From Phascolarctos cinereus (taxonomy: Eukaryota > Chordata > Mammalia > Diprotodontia > Phascolarctidae): a stretch of 64,000 nt of DNA. Each line of letters starts with the position of its first letter. Position 1 is the first letter of the stretch. The notes beneath the pieces are model-generated. The model made no database searches. It was given only the letters and a program-made list of their open reading frames with translations, and was not told where the DNA came from. Location: the NCBI RefSeq assembly GCF_002099425.1, contig NW_018344060.1, forward strand, positions 380,501-444,500, read 5' to 3'. The position numbers were made by a program, and so were the translations under genes. This document shows positions 1-13,470 of this stretch, piece after piece.

Positions 1-2349
1 GTGGGGTAGATGGTACACCCACATAGGTACAGATGCAGTCACAGATCCTTGAAGGGTTAAAGACAAGACTGGAGGCAATATGGTGCAGTAAATAGAGTCT
101 AAGGAGGAGTTAGGTTTGCACCCCAGGTCCATCAGTTACTACCTTGGATAACTTCACACAAGTCACCCTTTCTGGACCTCAGTTTACTCATCTGTAAAAT
201 GAAGAGGCTGGACCAGATGACCTTAGGAGACCTTCTAGTTCTAAATCTATGATCCTAGGTGAATGCCCAAATAATAACAGTAACAACAACAATAAAGATA
301 ACATTTACATAATGACATTTTATCTCATTTGATGTTCATCATCCTGTGAACACACACACAGACACACACATAGAAAATGGTGAAACTGAGGCGAAGAAAA
401 GTTGTCCAGGGCCACACAGCTAATAAGCATCTAAGGCAAGATTTGAACTCTGGTCTTCATGACTCCAGCTCCAATACTCTATCCCCTGAGCCACCTAGTT
501 GCTTAAGAGCATGGGACAGAACAAAAGAGGGAAACAGAAAAGGGAGAAGGACTTAGGACTAAAGAGATCCTGATATTAAGAGATAGAGAAAAAAAGTAAT
601 TTCCCTGGGAGGTAGATAGTATTCCAGAAACTGACCAAGGGGTTCATCTGGAGGAGACACTTAAGTGTTAGTACCAGATCAGCAAGGCAGACAAAGGATA
701 AATCTTTCCCCTGCGGATGGGGTTCCTATGGGTCCCAGCAGCTTTTTGTTCTGAAATCTTCCCCCCACCCCAGCAGAACAAATGCTAAGGGTATCAGACA
801 GTCCCAAGATGTACAGTTACACAGATGCAACCCAAGCACACGGAGAATGACACGAGCAAATGCCATCTTGATAGTAAAGAATAAGACAGACGTCAAACTC
901 TGCATTCGAGCTCCAAGGGGATCAAAAATAGCTCACATTTACAGAGTACATTTATGGAGCACAGTACAAAGCACTTTTCATCCATTAGTTCATTAAATCC
1001 TCACAACAGCCCTATGAGGTAGGCAGAGCAGGCTATCACTGTCCCCATTTTTACTGGGAAAGAGATCAAAGTTTAGATAAACTAGATGATGTGCCCAAGG
1101 TCACACAATGACCACGTGGCCAGGCTGGGACTTATAGACAGAGTACATTGGACCTGGAAAGTGCCTTAGAGATCGTTGAGTGCAGCCTCCCAACCACCCC
1201 CTACCCTTTTTCAGAGGAGAAAGCTGAAAGTTGAAGGCAGGACACTTAAAGGCAGATTTGCAGCCTTAGCCACGAAGGGAACTAGTGCTCATATGACACA
1301 AAGGAGGAGACCAATCTTTGAGGTCCTTTCCAGTTCTAACATGAAAATTAGGACTTCTTCATGGTTGTAGGGCAAGTCAGTGTCTTGGCCAGGACTAGCA
1401 CCCGGGATTCCCGACTCCTGACCAAGCGTCTCACCATCAAACCCAAAATGGTCCAGTGCAATCAGACTCTTAGTTCAGTTTCACCCAACAAATGCTTATT
1501 AACGTGCCCACTACAGGCAAAGCCCTGGCTGTGCTACAAGCTTTGGACACAAAGATAGAAACAAGGACCTTACATTCTCTTAGGAGGAACAGAACATGTA
1601 CACGATTAAATTTAGAGTAATCTGAGGAAGGAGAGACTATTAACAACTGGAGGAGGAAAGGTGGAATGAATAAGGGAAGGCTTCAAAGATGAGGCAGTTC
1701 CTGAGCTGAGGCTTGAATTAAGAAATAAAGACGAGTACGGAAGATATTCAGTGGTGTGTTGGAGCCTGCTTGTACCAGCTCGCAAGAGCCAATAGTTAAA
1801 TTTTCAGCATGAGCATTTATACCTTGGAAATCTGCAAACACTACACATTTGAGCTTGACTTACGGTTTTGTTGATCGTCTAGACTTAAGAAAATGAAGGA
1901 GAAAATGTTAATAATAGAGATTAACTTAAAAGGGTATCATAAGTACATTCTTTTCACCAGAGATCTGGTTAAACATTTAACAGCACACCCCTGAGTACAT
2001 GCCAGGCATGGGAGTCAACTTGTACAAATGTATCGAGGTAAGAGATGGAATGTCAAGTTCAGAAAACAGCTAGTAAGTTCAGTTTACTTCAAACAAGAAT
2101 GCGTGAAGTACAATAACACGAAATGTCTGGGAAATAACACTAGACAGCATTTACATAGTGCTTTAAGGCTGACAAAGTATTTTACATACACAATGTCATT
2201 TGATTCCCACAACAACTACATAAGGTAACTGCTATAATGGCCCCATTTTACAGCTAAGGAAAGTGACTTGCCCAGGGTCACATAACTAGAAAATGTCTGA
2301 GGCAGAATTCGAACCAAGATCTTCCTCATTCTAAGTCTATCACTGTGGT

Positions 2350-3370
2350 TGTAAAGCATCTTAAATGCTAGCTAAGCTGAGAATTTAAGATTTTATCCTA
2401 GAGACAGTAGGGAGCCCCTCATGATTTTTGAGTGGTACAGTAACTTGACCAGATCTGTGCCTCAGGAAGATAATCATTTTGGTAGCTCCGCAGAGAATGG
2501 ATTATCGAGCAGAAAGAACGGAAGTAAAGACATCAATAGTTCAAGCAAGAGGTAATAAGGGCATAAACTAGGATTGTGGGTCAGTGAATGGGGAGAATGG
2601 GGTAGAAACAAAAGATATTATGGAAACAGAATTGACAGAATTTGCAACTAACTGGATATAAGGAAGAGGGAAGAATAAAGAAAGTATGATTCCAAGGTTG
2701 CGAACCTAGGTGACCCAAGGGATGGTGATGACCAGGATTAAAATAGAAAAGTTTGAAAGAGGAGCAGCTAGGTAGCACTCTGGCCTTGGAGTCAAGAGGA
2801 CCTGAGTTCAAATCTGACCTCAGACACTTGACACTTACTAGTTGTGTGACACTGGGCCAGTCACTTAACCCTGAATGCCTCGCCAAAAAAAAAAAAAAGT
2901 AAAGTTTGAAAGTGGGGAAGGTTTAGGGAGAAAGATGATGACTTCCATTTTGAACATGTTGAATCTGAGCAATGGGATAGGACATGGAAGTGAAGATTTC
3001 CAGTAGCCAGCTGAGAGCATGGGAATAGAATTCTATAGAAAAATGAGGGCCAGCTGTATTACTTTTGAGAGTCCACTACATTGAGACTATAACTGAATCC
3101 ACTGGAGGTCAGATCACTAAAGGAGGTATAAAGAAAAAGAGTGGAGGACCCAGGACAAAGCCTTAAGACACACCCATGGTGGAAGGCAAAAGAAAAGTTT
3201 ATGAGCAAGCAAAGGAAACTGAGTAGTTGAATAGGTAGGAGGAAAACCAGAAAGGTGCAGTATTAAAGGCAAGGGAAAAGAAAACATAGAGGAAAAGAGG
3301 GTGGTCAGCAGTGTCAAAAGCTATAGAGAGGTTAAGGAGATGGAGGATGGATAAAAGTCCACTGACATGA
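2350..3370 (+). mobile_element. L2-like ancient LINE relic
   Basis: The sequence resembles the long non-coding-looking mammalian repeat with blocks such as GTGACATGATC-like text, CCAGGACAAAGCC and GGTCAGCAGTGTCAAA. I take it to be L2-type, but the family name is from memory. It is split by the SINE at 2760-2900. Confidence 0.5.
2760..2900 (+). mobile_element. Marsupial tRNA-headed SINE with perfect target duplication
   Basis: This copy has the SINE head (GGAGCAGCTAGGTAGCAC), internal CTGAGTTCAAATC and TCACTTAACCCTGA blocks, and a poly(A) tail. It is flanked by AAAGTTTGAAAG at 2748-2759 and 2901-2912. It sits inside older L2-like sequence. Confidence 0.9.
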
Positions 3371-4029
3371 AGCATATGATAATTATAATCACAATAATTA
3401 TTATTGTTATTATGATCATAACTAACATTTAAAAGAAAGAAAGTGAACACTGTTAACCTTAAGATAGCCATCTCAGCTGAGTGGTGGGATCAGAGGCCTG
3501 ATTGTACATTCAGAAATTAATCTTGGCCCCAAAGCAATAATCAGATCAGCAAGAACACAGGAAACACCAGAGTACCATTAATCCTCTTCAGGAAAAACAA
3601 AACAGAAATCCAGACATTACACGTGCTTGCATTAAAGGGTGAGGATACCCACAGGGCTAGACCTGGGTAATAACGAAGTACATGTGCACAGTAACTGGGA
3701 GACAAGCAGCACGTGTGAGATTAAAGAAGATAGCCTTACAATGACATTTTGGTTCATCTTAGAAGAGTGTCGTGAGAAAAGTACTGCAACTGGAGCCAGA
3801 GAACCAACACTCTGCACCCATTGCCACCACTTACTACCTGTGTGATCTTGGGCAAGGTCCATCCCTTCTCTGGGCCCATTTCCTTATCTGCTAAGTGAGG
3901 AAGTTGGATTAGATGCTTTCTAAGGGTCATTACATAGCTAATGTTCTAGCAGTCTGTGACCTTTACAGGCACTGGAAGACTCAAATATATTTAGAAAGGT
4001 CAGCAAATCTCAGAGTTGAAAGTCAGCAG

Positions 4030-5010
4030 TCATCCAATCCACCCCATGCATGAGCAAGAATGCCTGAGACAGGCCAGTCATCCTTGTCTGAACACCTCCA
4101 GGAAAGGGAGGACCAGCTATGCCTCCTGAGGTAGCCCATTCTACTACTGACAGCGCTCATTTAATGGCTCCCAAGCACAGTATTTTTTTTTTAGCCTTGA
4201 ACAAAATCCAGGAAGATGGAGGGACTCACACATCCAATTGCAGATATTAAGTAGCACCACACACCTAGCCAGAGCTCATGGTAACCCTTTCAGAACCACT
4301 GCTTCCTGCAACTTCCTGGTTCTGCCCATGAAAGCCATGCAAAACAGGTCTCACCTCTCCTCCACAGAAGCATCCTTTAAATACTTGAAAACAGCAGCTG
4401 TCACACCTCCTCAGGACCCCCTGCCTCTGGGGTGCCTTCTTCCCTCTAATTGGAAAAGGTGGCGGTAGAAATCAGAGAGCTCCACCCAGATCTTCCACTT
4501 AAGGAGGTGAACCAAGACAGCTATATTATAATTTCCCACCAGGCTACAGGACTTCAGCAGCCCCCCACAGCAGGGACCCTCCCCTTCACCTCCTTCTCAG
4601 CTTCTTTTCACATGTTGTCTTCCCCTGTTAGACTGTGAGCTCCTTAAGGGCAGGGGCTATCTTTTGTCTTTCTTTGTATCCCAGGTGCTTAGCACAGTGC
4701 CTAGCACATAGCCCACGACTTAACAAATATTTATTGACTATCTTGTCCTTCCTAAGACTTCTCCATCCTAAACAGGCCCCAGCTCCATCAACTGATCTTC
4801 ATGGATTCAAGGCTCCTTCACCCTCCTGGTTGTCCTTATCATTGCACAATCTAGCTTACTGATGTCTTTTCTAAAATGCGGTGGCCAGAACTGAATACAA
4901 TACTGCAGATTTGGTCCAACTAAACCAGAGTATAGTACAGGACCATCCTCTCCTTATTGCTGGATGCTATGTCTCTCCCCACTGAGATATTTGATGATTT
5001 CTGGATTTGG
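4030..5010. mobile_element. L3/CR1-like relic with L2/MIR-type tail inside
   Basis: The block TGGCCAGAACTGAATACAATACTGCAG near 4887 matches the reverse of the L3/CR1 3' region, and the preceding text (CTTTAAATACTTGAAAACAGC) also recurs at 21215. The tail at 4625-4740 (GTGAGCTCCTTAAGGGCAGGG ... CTTAGCACAGTGCC) is of the L2/MIR kind. Confidence 0.5.
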
Positions 5011-5819
5011 TTTTTTTTCCCTTGTATTCCCCTATTGCTCCCTTTCTGACTCCTTCCCCTTTAATTGTCATTTCCCTGAGGGACTGGATCTCAAAGCTGT
5101 CTCAACTTCCTCCCCAGCTGGGGAATTCCTGTTTCACTTTTGAGTGCAAAAAACAACCAAAGCAGAAGAAAGGATGAGCAATGCATTGTACGAATTTATT
5201 TCAAGAAGTGGCCTGGATTACTGGTTTGGCACATTAATTCCTACAAATTATTGACTCTTTCTCTAACAGGGTTGCTTTTACATTCAATATAGACATGTTC
5301 AACATGACATCAACTGGAGGCCTCTGGCGGCTATAAGATAAAGGTCTTGGTGTCTGCCCCAAGTGACTCCTGGGGAACAGAACTGGTCCCAGCTGGATGC
5401 CAGTCCACTTTCCCTCAGGTTTGGTGGAGCACCACACTCTTCATACATGCTGCCATCCTGCCCCAGCTCCCTGACTCTTGTTACAAGACAGTACTGTTAT
5501 GCTATAGCCCCAGCCACAGCAAGCTTCTGCCTTTTGGTTTTCTGGAGTACTTGGAGGAGGGAGGAGGATAGGAAGCTGAGCTCTGTTGCAAACCCAGCGG
5601 TCAGCTTGTACAGCCCTGTCAGGGCTTGATCAGCAATAAAGGAGGGGGTGCTGAGTGAGCACCTTTAGGTATCAGAGATTACCCTCCTCTGCTGTCAATT
5701 CATCAGGTTTTTAACCTCTTAAAGGCTCTTGGTGTCTTGGAGCATGGAGAGAGTTGAAATTGCCTTATCTTTGGAGCAGAACTCATATTTTTGAGAGACC
5801 GAAGAGGCAATAAGGATCA

Positions 5820-6130
5820 GATGAGGTATCCACTTCTTCATCTTGTTGGCCACATGACCTCAAAGTGTGCTACGCCTCTCAATGCAGCCAATGAAAGCAT
5901 TTCCTTTCTTGGTTGATACATCACACCGTTGATGCATATTGAGCTTGTGATCCACTAAACAACCCTAGATCTTCTTCAGACAAACTGCTTTCAACAGCCA
6001 TGCCTCCCCCTTCTTGAACCCAAATGTCTATCCCTATCGTTCTTCACCTTACTAAATCTGGCACGATATTCTAGTCTGCCAAGGTCTTTTTAGATATTGA
6101 CTCTGCCATTGCATGCTGACACAGACTACT
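5820..6130. mobile_element. L3/CR1-like relic
   Basis: The end of this stretch (CTAGTCTGCCAAGGTC TTTTTAGATATTGACTCTG) resembles the antisense L3/CR1 3' region also seen at 21600-21680. Divergence is high and the borders are approximate. Confidence 0.4.
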
Positions 6131-7007
6131 TCTGGCCACTTCACCCAAAGGAAAGAAGAGGAATATGTAGAAAGAAATAACTAGAAAGACTATGGGTATA
6201 GCCTCTGATGCCAAAAGAATTCTACCAGACCTTCTATTAATACATATCTGACCTACTTGTGAGAGGTACACTCAAAAGCATCTGTGACCTGTTTAGCCTC
6301 AGTTGGTGTACTCGTAAAAGGCACCGATTTCCTTCGTCTCCTTCAGTACAAAGCCCTATGGACCCTATGCCTTTGGGCCACTCTGAATCTATCTCTAATC
6401 TGTGTTGAGTTGATAATATGAGTTGTGGTAGTTTGGGGCTTCATTTCACGGAATCAGATCAAGGGGCTGTCAGTGAAGCAGAAGAACATCTCTTATTTAT
6501 GTGTGTGTATATGTGTGTGTGCACACACACATACATGCTTTCCACTGATGTCTAGAGGCTATTAGTAAACTCATAATTAGATTGGAGGTTATTGTGTTCC
6601 CCACTTCCTTGAGATTCAGAACTGGACTAACATAAATGTGATAGCTATCCCTTCCCAGCTTTGTGGAAGAAAATAAAGAAAAGAGTGAGGTAAGCTGTGC
6701 AAGGTCAAAGACACCAGCAGATCAAGTGCTCTGTCCAGGGTTCTGTCCCTCAAAGTTGGGAAATCCATTTTGACCTCTGTGAGGGTTTTCTAGAATCAGA
6801 GATGCAGAACAAAAGGAAACTTGAGAGATCCAATCCAACAGCCTCATATTACAGAGAAGAAAACTCAAGCCCAGAGAGAAGTGACCATCCAAAAGTCGCA
6901 CAGAAAGTCAGGGGTAGGGTCAGCGCTCGAACTCGGGTCTCCTGAGTCCAGGTTCAAGGCTTTTAACATGATCTGTTTGACAAATGAGTTTAATAGGTTT
7001 TTTAATT

Positions 7008-7092
7008 TAATAGAGAGAGAAAAAGAAAGAGAGAAACAGAGACAGAGAGAAACACAGAGAGACTGAAAGAAACACAGAGAGAGACAGAAAAT
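7008..7092. repeat. GA-rich purine tract
   Basis: Irregular GAGAGA, GAAAGA and ACAGAGA repeats. Open frames on both strands are low-complexity by-products. Confidence 0.88.
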
Positions 7093-7649
7093 GTTTCCAC
7101 TGTACAACAGTTCATCTCATTTGGGAAAAATAGCCATATTTCTCTTAAAAATGAGCTGGAACACTGGGAGTTAACTTGGGCGTAGAGTCGTGGAAAACTC
7201 CAACCCGTCTTTTGGAGGAGGGAACTGTGCTCACATTTTTGAGGCCCAAAAGGGGGCTGCAGGAAACCAGAGCCAGGCTGGAGAAGAAGCTGTATACATA
7301 CACATTTGAATTTTGATGGATTGTTTCCCTCTGCCTTTATTAACAAGCAGGCAGTTCAGCCAGGTTCCCACAGTCAAGAGGCACAACTAGCCAGGGCAGG
7401 AATGAGGACAGCTCTAGATCCTTAAATAACCATTTTGTTTTGAACAGAGGACACCCACTTCCCCCCAAATCTGGCTTATGTGGAACGCAAGAATAGGTTT
7501 TGTTTTGTTTTTTACTGTATGTGTTCTTCCTTTGATTAAAGGGATTACAGGATCATAGAATGTCAAAGATAGAAGGGACTCCCCCCCAACCCCTTCATTA
7601 GGAATCATCTAGTCCAACTCCTTCACAAGGCCCATTTTAGGCATATAGC

Positions 7650-7885
7650 TCTATTCAGAGGTGGCCTCTATTTAGATCACGGACTCTTTATCTGGGCACT
7701 ATAAAAATATTTTTTAAATTTGGTAACTATGTCAATATAAATGGTTTCTTTTGTAATCCTGAGTATTTCATTTTATGAATTTAAAAACATAATTCTGAAA
7801 AGGGGTCCATAGGCTTTACCAGATTGCCCAAAGAGTCCAGAACACACAAAAAAAGGGTAAATAACCTTTGATTCAGATCATTATG
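7650..7885. mobile_element. Short hAT-type DNA transposon relic
   Basis: The stretch GGGGTCCATAGGCTTTACCAG ... GGGTAAATAACCTT has the ending shared with the copies at 10773, 42447 and 60950 (family end GGTTAAGAACC). It is non-autonomous and has no coding capacity. Confidence 0.5.
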
Positions 7886-8357
7886 CCAATTATGGCAAAA
7901 GTTTCTAGAAATTTTGATAAATTTGCACATTACTATAGAATTACTAGATGAGGTAAAAAGAACATTGGCCTGGAAGTCGGGAGACATGGATTCTAATTTT
8001 ACGGTATTCCAGGAGTGGGACTCTTCCCTCATGTGTCTCAATGCTCTATCTGCTTGTCCATACAATGAAGATGGTAACCCAGGGGACAGGAGCAGATGAT
8101 CTCTGGAGGTCCCTTCCAACTTTCAGATCTATGATTTTATAAAAGCTGGGCTTTGGAGATTGTGTTTTAGCCAAGCAACTCTGAGGCCTTCCAGCCAAGG
8201 AAAGACCCACTCCTTACCTCCAACCACACAAATACATCCTATCTGCCAGTCTGCAGTCACGGGAAGAAGGCATTCCGTGATCCCTCTTTCCTCCATCACT
8301 GGCAATCATGCCCACCACCAGCCCTGGAGGACCGGAAGCTAAGAGAGAGGGACTCAC

Positions 8358-8501
8358 CTTTGGGTTTCCCCTTCTTCTCCTTTTTAGAGATACCACCCTG
8401 ACCGCCTGCTGCCGCTGCCCCTGCTGGGGGGCTCCTCTTGGCTGATCTGGGCATCAAGGGGTCCTCGCCCAACTTCCCGTCATCTTGTTCTGCCTCCTGC
8501 A
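8358..8501 (-). CDS. TUB: TUB coding exon 4 (Ala/Gly-rich linker, second basic cluster)
   Basis: This 144-bp exon encodes Val85 (two bases) to Lys132 plus the first base of codon 133. The pattern is VQEAEQDDG, then SAKRSPPAGAAAAGGQGG at 104-121, then KKEKKGKPK at 124-132. Mammalian TUB, from memory, has the same 49-residue length here, with VQEADS at the start, GGQGG and KEKKGKHKG at the end, and a variable middle. This is disordered linker between the IFT-A-binding N terminus and the C-terminal tubby barrel. The acceptor is CTTCTCCAAGCAG/TG and the donor is AAG/GTGAGTCC. The next exon should start by completing a Gly codon. It is not in the 8,357 bases that remain, so intron 4 is longer than 8.3 kb. 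Confidence 0.94.
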
Positions 8502-8929
8502 CTGCTTGGAGAAGGATGGGAAGGACAGAGTTGAGAGGGCCAGAGATGAACAGAGAAATGAGAATCACCCAAGGGGATCTTGGCAGAGAAGGGACAGACC
8601 ACAGGATTAGACTGAGATAGACATTTTCAGACATAGCCAGTAAGCCAATGAGATCTGCTTGACTGTATTCATTTGTTATAGGCAGTGTGGTATAGCAGAT
8701 AGAGAGTCGGACCCAAAATCTGGAAGACCTAGATCTGGTCTCTGACACATATTGGCTGGTAACCCTGGGAAAGTCACTTAATCTGTCAACGTTCTAGGCA
8801 ACTCTAAGTCTATAAGCTAAAGAGAAGGTATTAACCTACACTGGTCTCTTCCTCACCTGGAAGTTCCCCACACCAAAGACTTCACAAATCCAATCCTGAA
8901 TCCTCTATTCATTTATTATAAAAGTGGTC

Positions 8930-9120
8930 TTTTCACACTACTCACCTCCTGACACGGGGTGGTGCACTAAAGATACAAAATGAGGCATTCATTTTTAGAC
9001 ATGGCCAATGGCGGAATTTATTTTGCTTGACCATGTATATTTGTTATAAAACTTTTGTGGCTATTTCTTATTCAATTTTGGTGGGAGAGGGGAAGGGATT
9101 TAAGGTTGGGAATGAGGGTC
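8930..9120 (+). mobile_element. Marsupial L1 3' UTR relic
   Basis: The stretch reads AAATGAGGCATTCATTTTTAGACATGGCCAATGGCGGAATTTATTTTGCTTGACCATG in outline, and matches the segment at 48905-48975 (AATGAGGAGGGCATTTTTGGACGTGACCAATGG). Both look like the tail of the same L1 subfamily. Confidence 0.6.
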
Positions 9121-10299
9121 TCACTCTCCTCCCCAAAAAAGATAAGAGAAGGCAGGCCAGAAGGAATCACAAACGAGGACTACAGCCTGTGTTAAATAAC
9201 TAAAATTAAACTTTTACATAATAGAGATTAGCTGTTCCATAAACAGTCCTCTTCTTCTCTTCTCCAATTATTATGGAAATGCTCATTTTGTTTAGTGTTT
9301 GTTAAATTCAGAATTTTTAAAATTAAATCAGTTTTTTTTTTAAATCAAAGGCTTCTATGAAGTGGGAGGAAGATGAATGAATGGGCATTAACAGACATGG
9401 CCCCCCCCCATAAAAGGAAAGACCAGTAAAAAACATCTTAAGAAATAAACAGAAAACAAAAAATTCAAAAGGAGACACGGACACAGTGGTTTTGCTACCA
9501 CCCTGTTAAATTTAATGCACTTTTGAAAAATAAGCTACATATAACAGAATTCATCATTTCAAATGTAATCTTCTTTGTTTTTTATATTTTGAAATGTCTG
9601 TGTTTGTTGGCAATTGTCAAGGTCAAAATTTCAAGAGAGAAAGAGAATTAGGGAGGGATATGCGCTGGCAGCAAGCCCAACCTGGATAGGGTCGGGCTGT
9701 ACCATTCGGCCTTCTACCCAATGGGATCTTCAATAGAGGGGTGCCCTATGAGCCTATGGGTCCTGAGCACCAGGCATAGGAGGAAGGGGGAGAAGAAAAA
9801 GGAACAGAGGACACAGGATCCTAGGACCTCATCCAGCAGAAAGGAGCTCTAGAGGCCATTCTGTCCATGCTTCTGTCCGGGGCAAGAAGCTCTTTGATAA
9901 TATCCCTGACAGCTGGTCATTGTGTCTCTGCCCGAAACCACAGTGGAGTAGAGACAGCCTATTCCACTGTGGGATACTGTTAGCCAGTCATTCCCCAAAG
10001 TGAGTCCAAATCTGCTTCCCAGTGACTTAGAAGCAAAGAGAGACTCATAGAAATGTCGTAGCTAGAAGAGGACTCTTTGAGCATAGAATGTCACAGTTTG
10101 AAGGGCTCTGAGATCATCCAAGAAGACAAATTCCCTGTTGACAGATGAGAAAACTGAGATGTCAAGAGGGGATAAGCTACACAGAGGTAGGGTTCTAGTT
10201 CTGGCCCTTTGTTCCATAAACTGTATAAACCTCCATGGCAGAAGAGAGAGAATGTAGCTTCTCTCCATCCATGAGATATCCCACCTCCACACCTTTGCA

Positions 10300-10600
10300 T
10301 AGGTTGTCCTGTGCGCCCAGGATGCAATCTCCTTCAAGTCTTGGAATCCTTAATAACATTCAAGGCTCAGCTCACCTTCTATACCAGACCCTTCCTGATC
10401 CTATCAATGGCCAACACTCCCATCTTCCTCCCAAATTATTTTGGGCCTGTTTCATGTATTTTGTATTTATTTATCTGTAAAATGTTGTAGAATATAAGCT
10501 TCTTGAGGACAGGAACTATTTCATTTTTGTGTTTGTAACTCCGTTACCTACACATTGCCTGGCAGACAGCAGGGGCTGAATAAATACCTGTTGCACTGAA
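10300..10600 (+). mobile_element. L2 LINE 3' end
   Basis: The order of blocks is typical of L2: a CATTCAAGGCTCAGCTCACC segment, then CCCTTCCTGATCC, then AAGCTTCTTGAGGACAGG, then a GCTGAATAAATA terminus. Confidence 0.65.
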
Positions 10601-10772
10601 ATGAATCAATTCTATGGGAGTTTGCTCAGTAGGGGAAATCTGACCCCATGGGAATTCCTATAAGGGAACTCAGCCCACGACAAAGCCAGGGTTTCATTTC
10701 ACCTAGCAGGACCAGGACAGGCCTGAGAACAAAGATTTAGAGTGAGAAGGACCTTTAGAGATGATTTAGTCC

Positions 10773-10972
10773 AGGGAGGTTCTTCACTGTTTTTGTGTTA
10801 TGGACCTCTCTGGCAATCTGATGAAACCTATGGAACCCTTCTCTGAATGATGTTTGTTGCTTACATTCATAACTGAAGGAAATGTTCAATTTCAGCTAGA
10901 GGTGAGTGAAAATAAAGATTTTTTTTTTCCATCCAAGTTCATGGACCGCCTAGGTTAAGAACACCTAATCTA
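10773..10972. mobile_element. Short hAT-type DNA transposon relic
   Basis: The ends GGTTCTTCACTGTTTTTGTG and GGTTAAGAACACC are imperfect inverted repeats. The interior (TTATGGACCTCTCTGGCAATCTGATGAAACC) matches copies at 21783 and 42447. Confidence 0.65.
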
Positions 10973-13221
10973 AACTAATTCCTCAACTCTGCAAATGAAG
11001 AAACTGAAGCCCAGAGGGGGAAATGATTCAACCAAATTCCGTGCTGAATTCAAATCCAGGTCCTCTGACTCCAAATTCCACTAGGTTGCCTTCTTAGATG
11101 ACTCCAAGTTTTCAATGCTGGGATGCATAGGTGGTAACCTAACATAAAAAGAGGGAAAATCAGCTTTGGACATGTTGAATTCGAGGTGAGGAGTCCAGCA
11201 GGCAGTCAGTGAAAGAACTGTGGAAAGGGGATGGGACTAAGTAGTTAGATTTAGAGATCAGTAATGATGATTCAAACCATGAGAAGAGATGAGTTCACCG
11301 AGAGAAGGAACGTGGGGAGAGACAGAACCTTGGGGGATACCTCCAAAGGATATGGGTCAGGTGGTGGAGAAGCTGTCAAAGAAGCAGGAAGCCTGAGTAG
11401 ATGCCCACTGTGTACTTTACACGGAGGGCACGTGTACTTTGGACCCTGAAGCCGTCTCTGGTCCATCCTAGGAATCACGGAAATCCCGCTACCTTCTCCC
11501 CTTTGCAGGCGCTAGGGCAAAGAAAGGCGAGAACTCAGAGGAGTGGCTGGAGGCAAGTGACCCCTACATTCTCTTTGCCAAGCCCTGTCGCTGACTACTA
11601 GAAATCCCCATCTCGAACTCAACACGTCCAAGTGTGATACCATCATCTTCTCCCCAAAACACTTAAGCTTCCCTGTTTATGGAGGGCTACCACCACCTCT
11701 CCCGAGGGTGGCCACAGCTCTGGCCTCGCCCATCTCTTAAAGCACTTTATGAACACGAGTTATTATTCTACAGGTGACTTTCAAAGCCACAGTTCCAAAA
11801 GTGGCCAGCAGATGTTGCCAGTGGCTCACATAAATGGGGTTACAGGTAGCTAAGAGCTAATTCAGTCCCACATTTGGGTTCCCCGGGCCATCGCCAGTAG
11901 TGTTGACTTTTGTCTTGCCACTGGACTCTGATGACTCCGGAGGAGAAAGTGAGGCTGATGACTCTGCACAGCTCTGCCTCGCTTAAACCCAATTCACTCA
12001 GAAGTCAAGACATCACCCTCACGATGTCATTAGTCCTCTTTGAGAACAAAAGACCAACAACTTTGGCCTACCATCATCTCTTCTCCTCTCCAAACCATCT
12101 GTATTCAAGTAGTCTGGGGCCATATTACAGCGGGCCTTGAATGCCAAAGAAAAGAAGTCCCGACTGTTTCTACAGAAGGTCACATATACCTCCCAATTCC
12201 ATAACACTTTTACAAGGGCCCTATGTGATAGGCATGCTATTATCCTCACTCTACAGAAGAAGACAGGGAGAGAAAGCCACATTCATACAGCTAGTATCAG
12301 AGCCAAGACATCCAACCAAGTCTCCTACCTTCAAGGGAGAGGCAAAAAAGATGTAGTGGAAAGAATGCTAGGCTTGGGTTCAGATCCCAACCTCAGACAT
12401 TTGCTAGCTGTGTAACCACAGAAAAGTCACTTAGAACTCTCTGAACCTCAGCTTCTTTGTCTCTAAAATGAGGGGTCTGGGGTGGATGGCCTCTGGGCTC
12501 CCCTCTGGCTTTTGTCCATAATCCTAAGTCCAGTGGTCTCTCCCCACTATACTCTGGCTCTTTGTCCGCCAATAAGTAAACATGTATTAAGCACCTACTA
12601 TATGCCAGGCATTGTGAGGCTCCTATGAAGGGGAATGACATGATCATAGCAATATGTTAGGAAGACTGCTTAGACAGCTTTAGAATGGATTAGAGAAGGG
12701 AGAGAACAGAGGTGGAAAGACCAGTTAGGAAACTATTACAATGGTCGAGGAAATTCGTAGCAGAGGCTTGCCAAAGGCAGCAGGCCTAGACATAAGATAT
12801 CTTGAAGAGGAAGAACAGACAGGACTTGGCAGATGTTAAGTGTAGGAGGTGATGAAGAAGGAAACTGGCTAGTCCCTCCTCCCCAGGCCCCTTCCCTGTA
12901 TTTCTGGCCTCCATGGAAGGGACCACTGTTCCATGACGCAGGAGCACCATCAGCTGGCCACAATGGTGCACTGTCTACGATTAGACCATCGGATCACAGA
13001 GCCGGGGGCATGACTCGCCCAGGGTAATAGAGTGGAAGTGTCTGTGTTAAGTGTCAGAGGTAAGATGTGAACCCAGGTTCTCCAACTCCAATATCAGTGT
13101 TCTTTCTCCAAAAAGATAGCTCAGGCAAGGCAGAAGAGGAGTGAAAGGGTGGCAGGTGGAGAGAAGGTATGAAGAGTCATAATTAAATATGCCTCCCCTT
13201 AGGAGTAGCAAGAATTGTATT

Positions 13222-13470
13222 TGGGCAGCTAGCATTTATATAGCACTTTAAGATTTGCAAAGCACTTTGCAAATATTCTCATTCATTCTCACAACAACCC
13301 TTTGGGACCTATTGTTATCCCCATTTTACAGAGGAGTAAACTGAGGCACACAGTGGTTCAGTGACTTGCTCAGGGTCACACGGTGTCACAGTGAGTGTCT
13401 GAGGCCAGATCTGCATGCAGGCCTTCCTGATACCTGGTTCAATGATCTATCCACTATGACATCTAGTTGT
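13222..13470 (-). mobile_element. Near full-length MIR-type CORE-SINE
   Basis: In reverse it carries the whole plan: GCATTTATATAGCACTTTAAGA, GCAAAGCACTTTGCAAATA, CCCCATTTTACAGAGGAG, CTTGCTCAGGGTCACAC and the head remnant TCTATCCACTATGACATCTAG. It is one of the best preserved of the older SINE class here. Confidence 0.85.

Larger units (their letters stand above)
1..8357 (-). other. TUB: TUB intron 4 (part): contents
   Basis: No coding exon was seen. MIR/MIR3-type SINE relics lie at about 75-256 (+), 280-505 (-), 930-1110 (-), 2140-2345 (-), 3775-3960 (+), 6820-6960 (-) and 7930-8140 (+). An L2-like stretch spans about 2350-3370, interrupted by a clean SINE. L3/CR1-like sequence fills much of 4030-5010 and 5820-6130, with an L2/MIR tail at 4625-4740. 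A hAT relic lies at 7650-7885. Simple repeats are (AC)n at 352-372, (TG)/(CA) at 6500-6535 and a GA-rich tract at 7010-7092. I see nothing assignable in 510-920, 1160-2130, 5010-5820, 6130-6480 or 7100-7640. Confidence 0.7.

Noticed and set aside
1-8357. TUB exon 5
   Set aside because: No minus-strand open segment with acceptor and donor resembled the following TUB residues.
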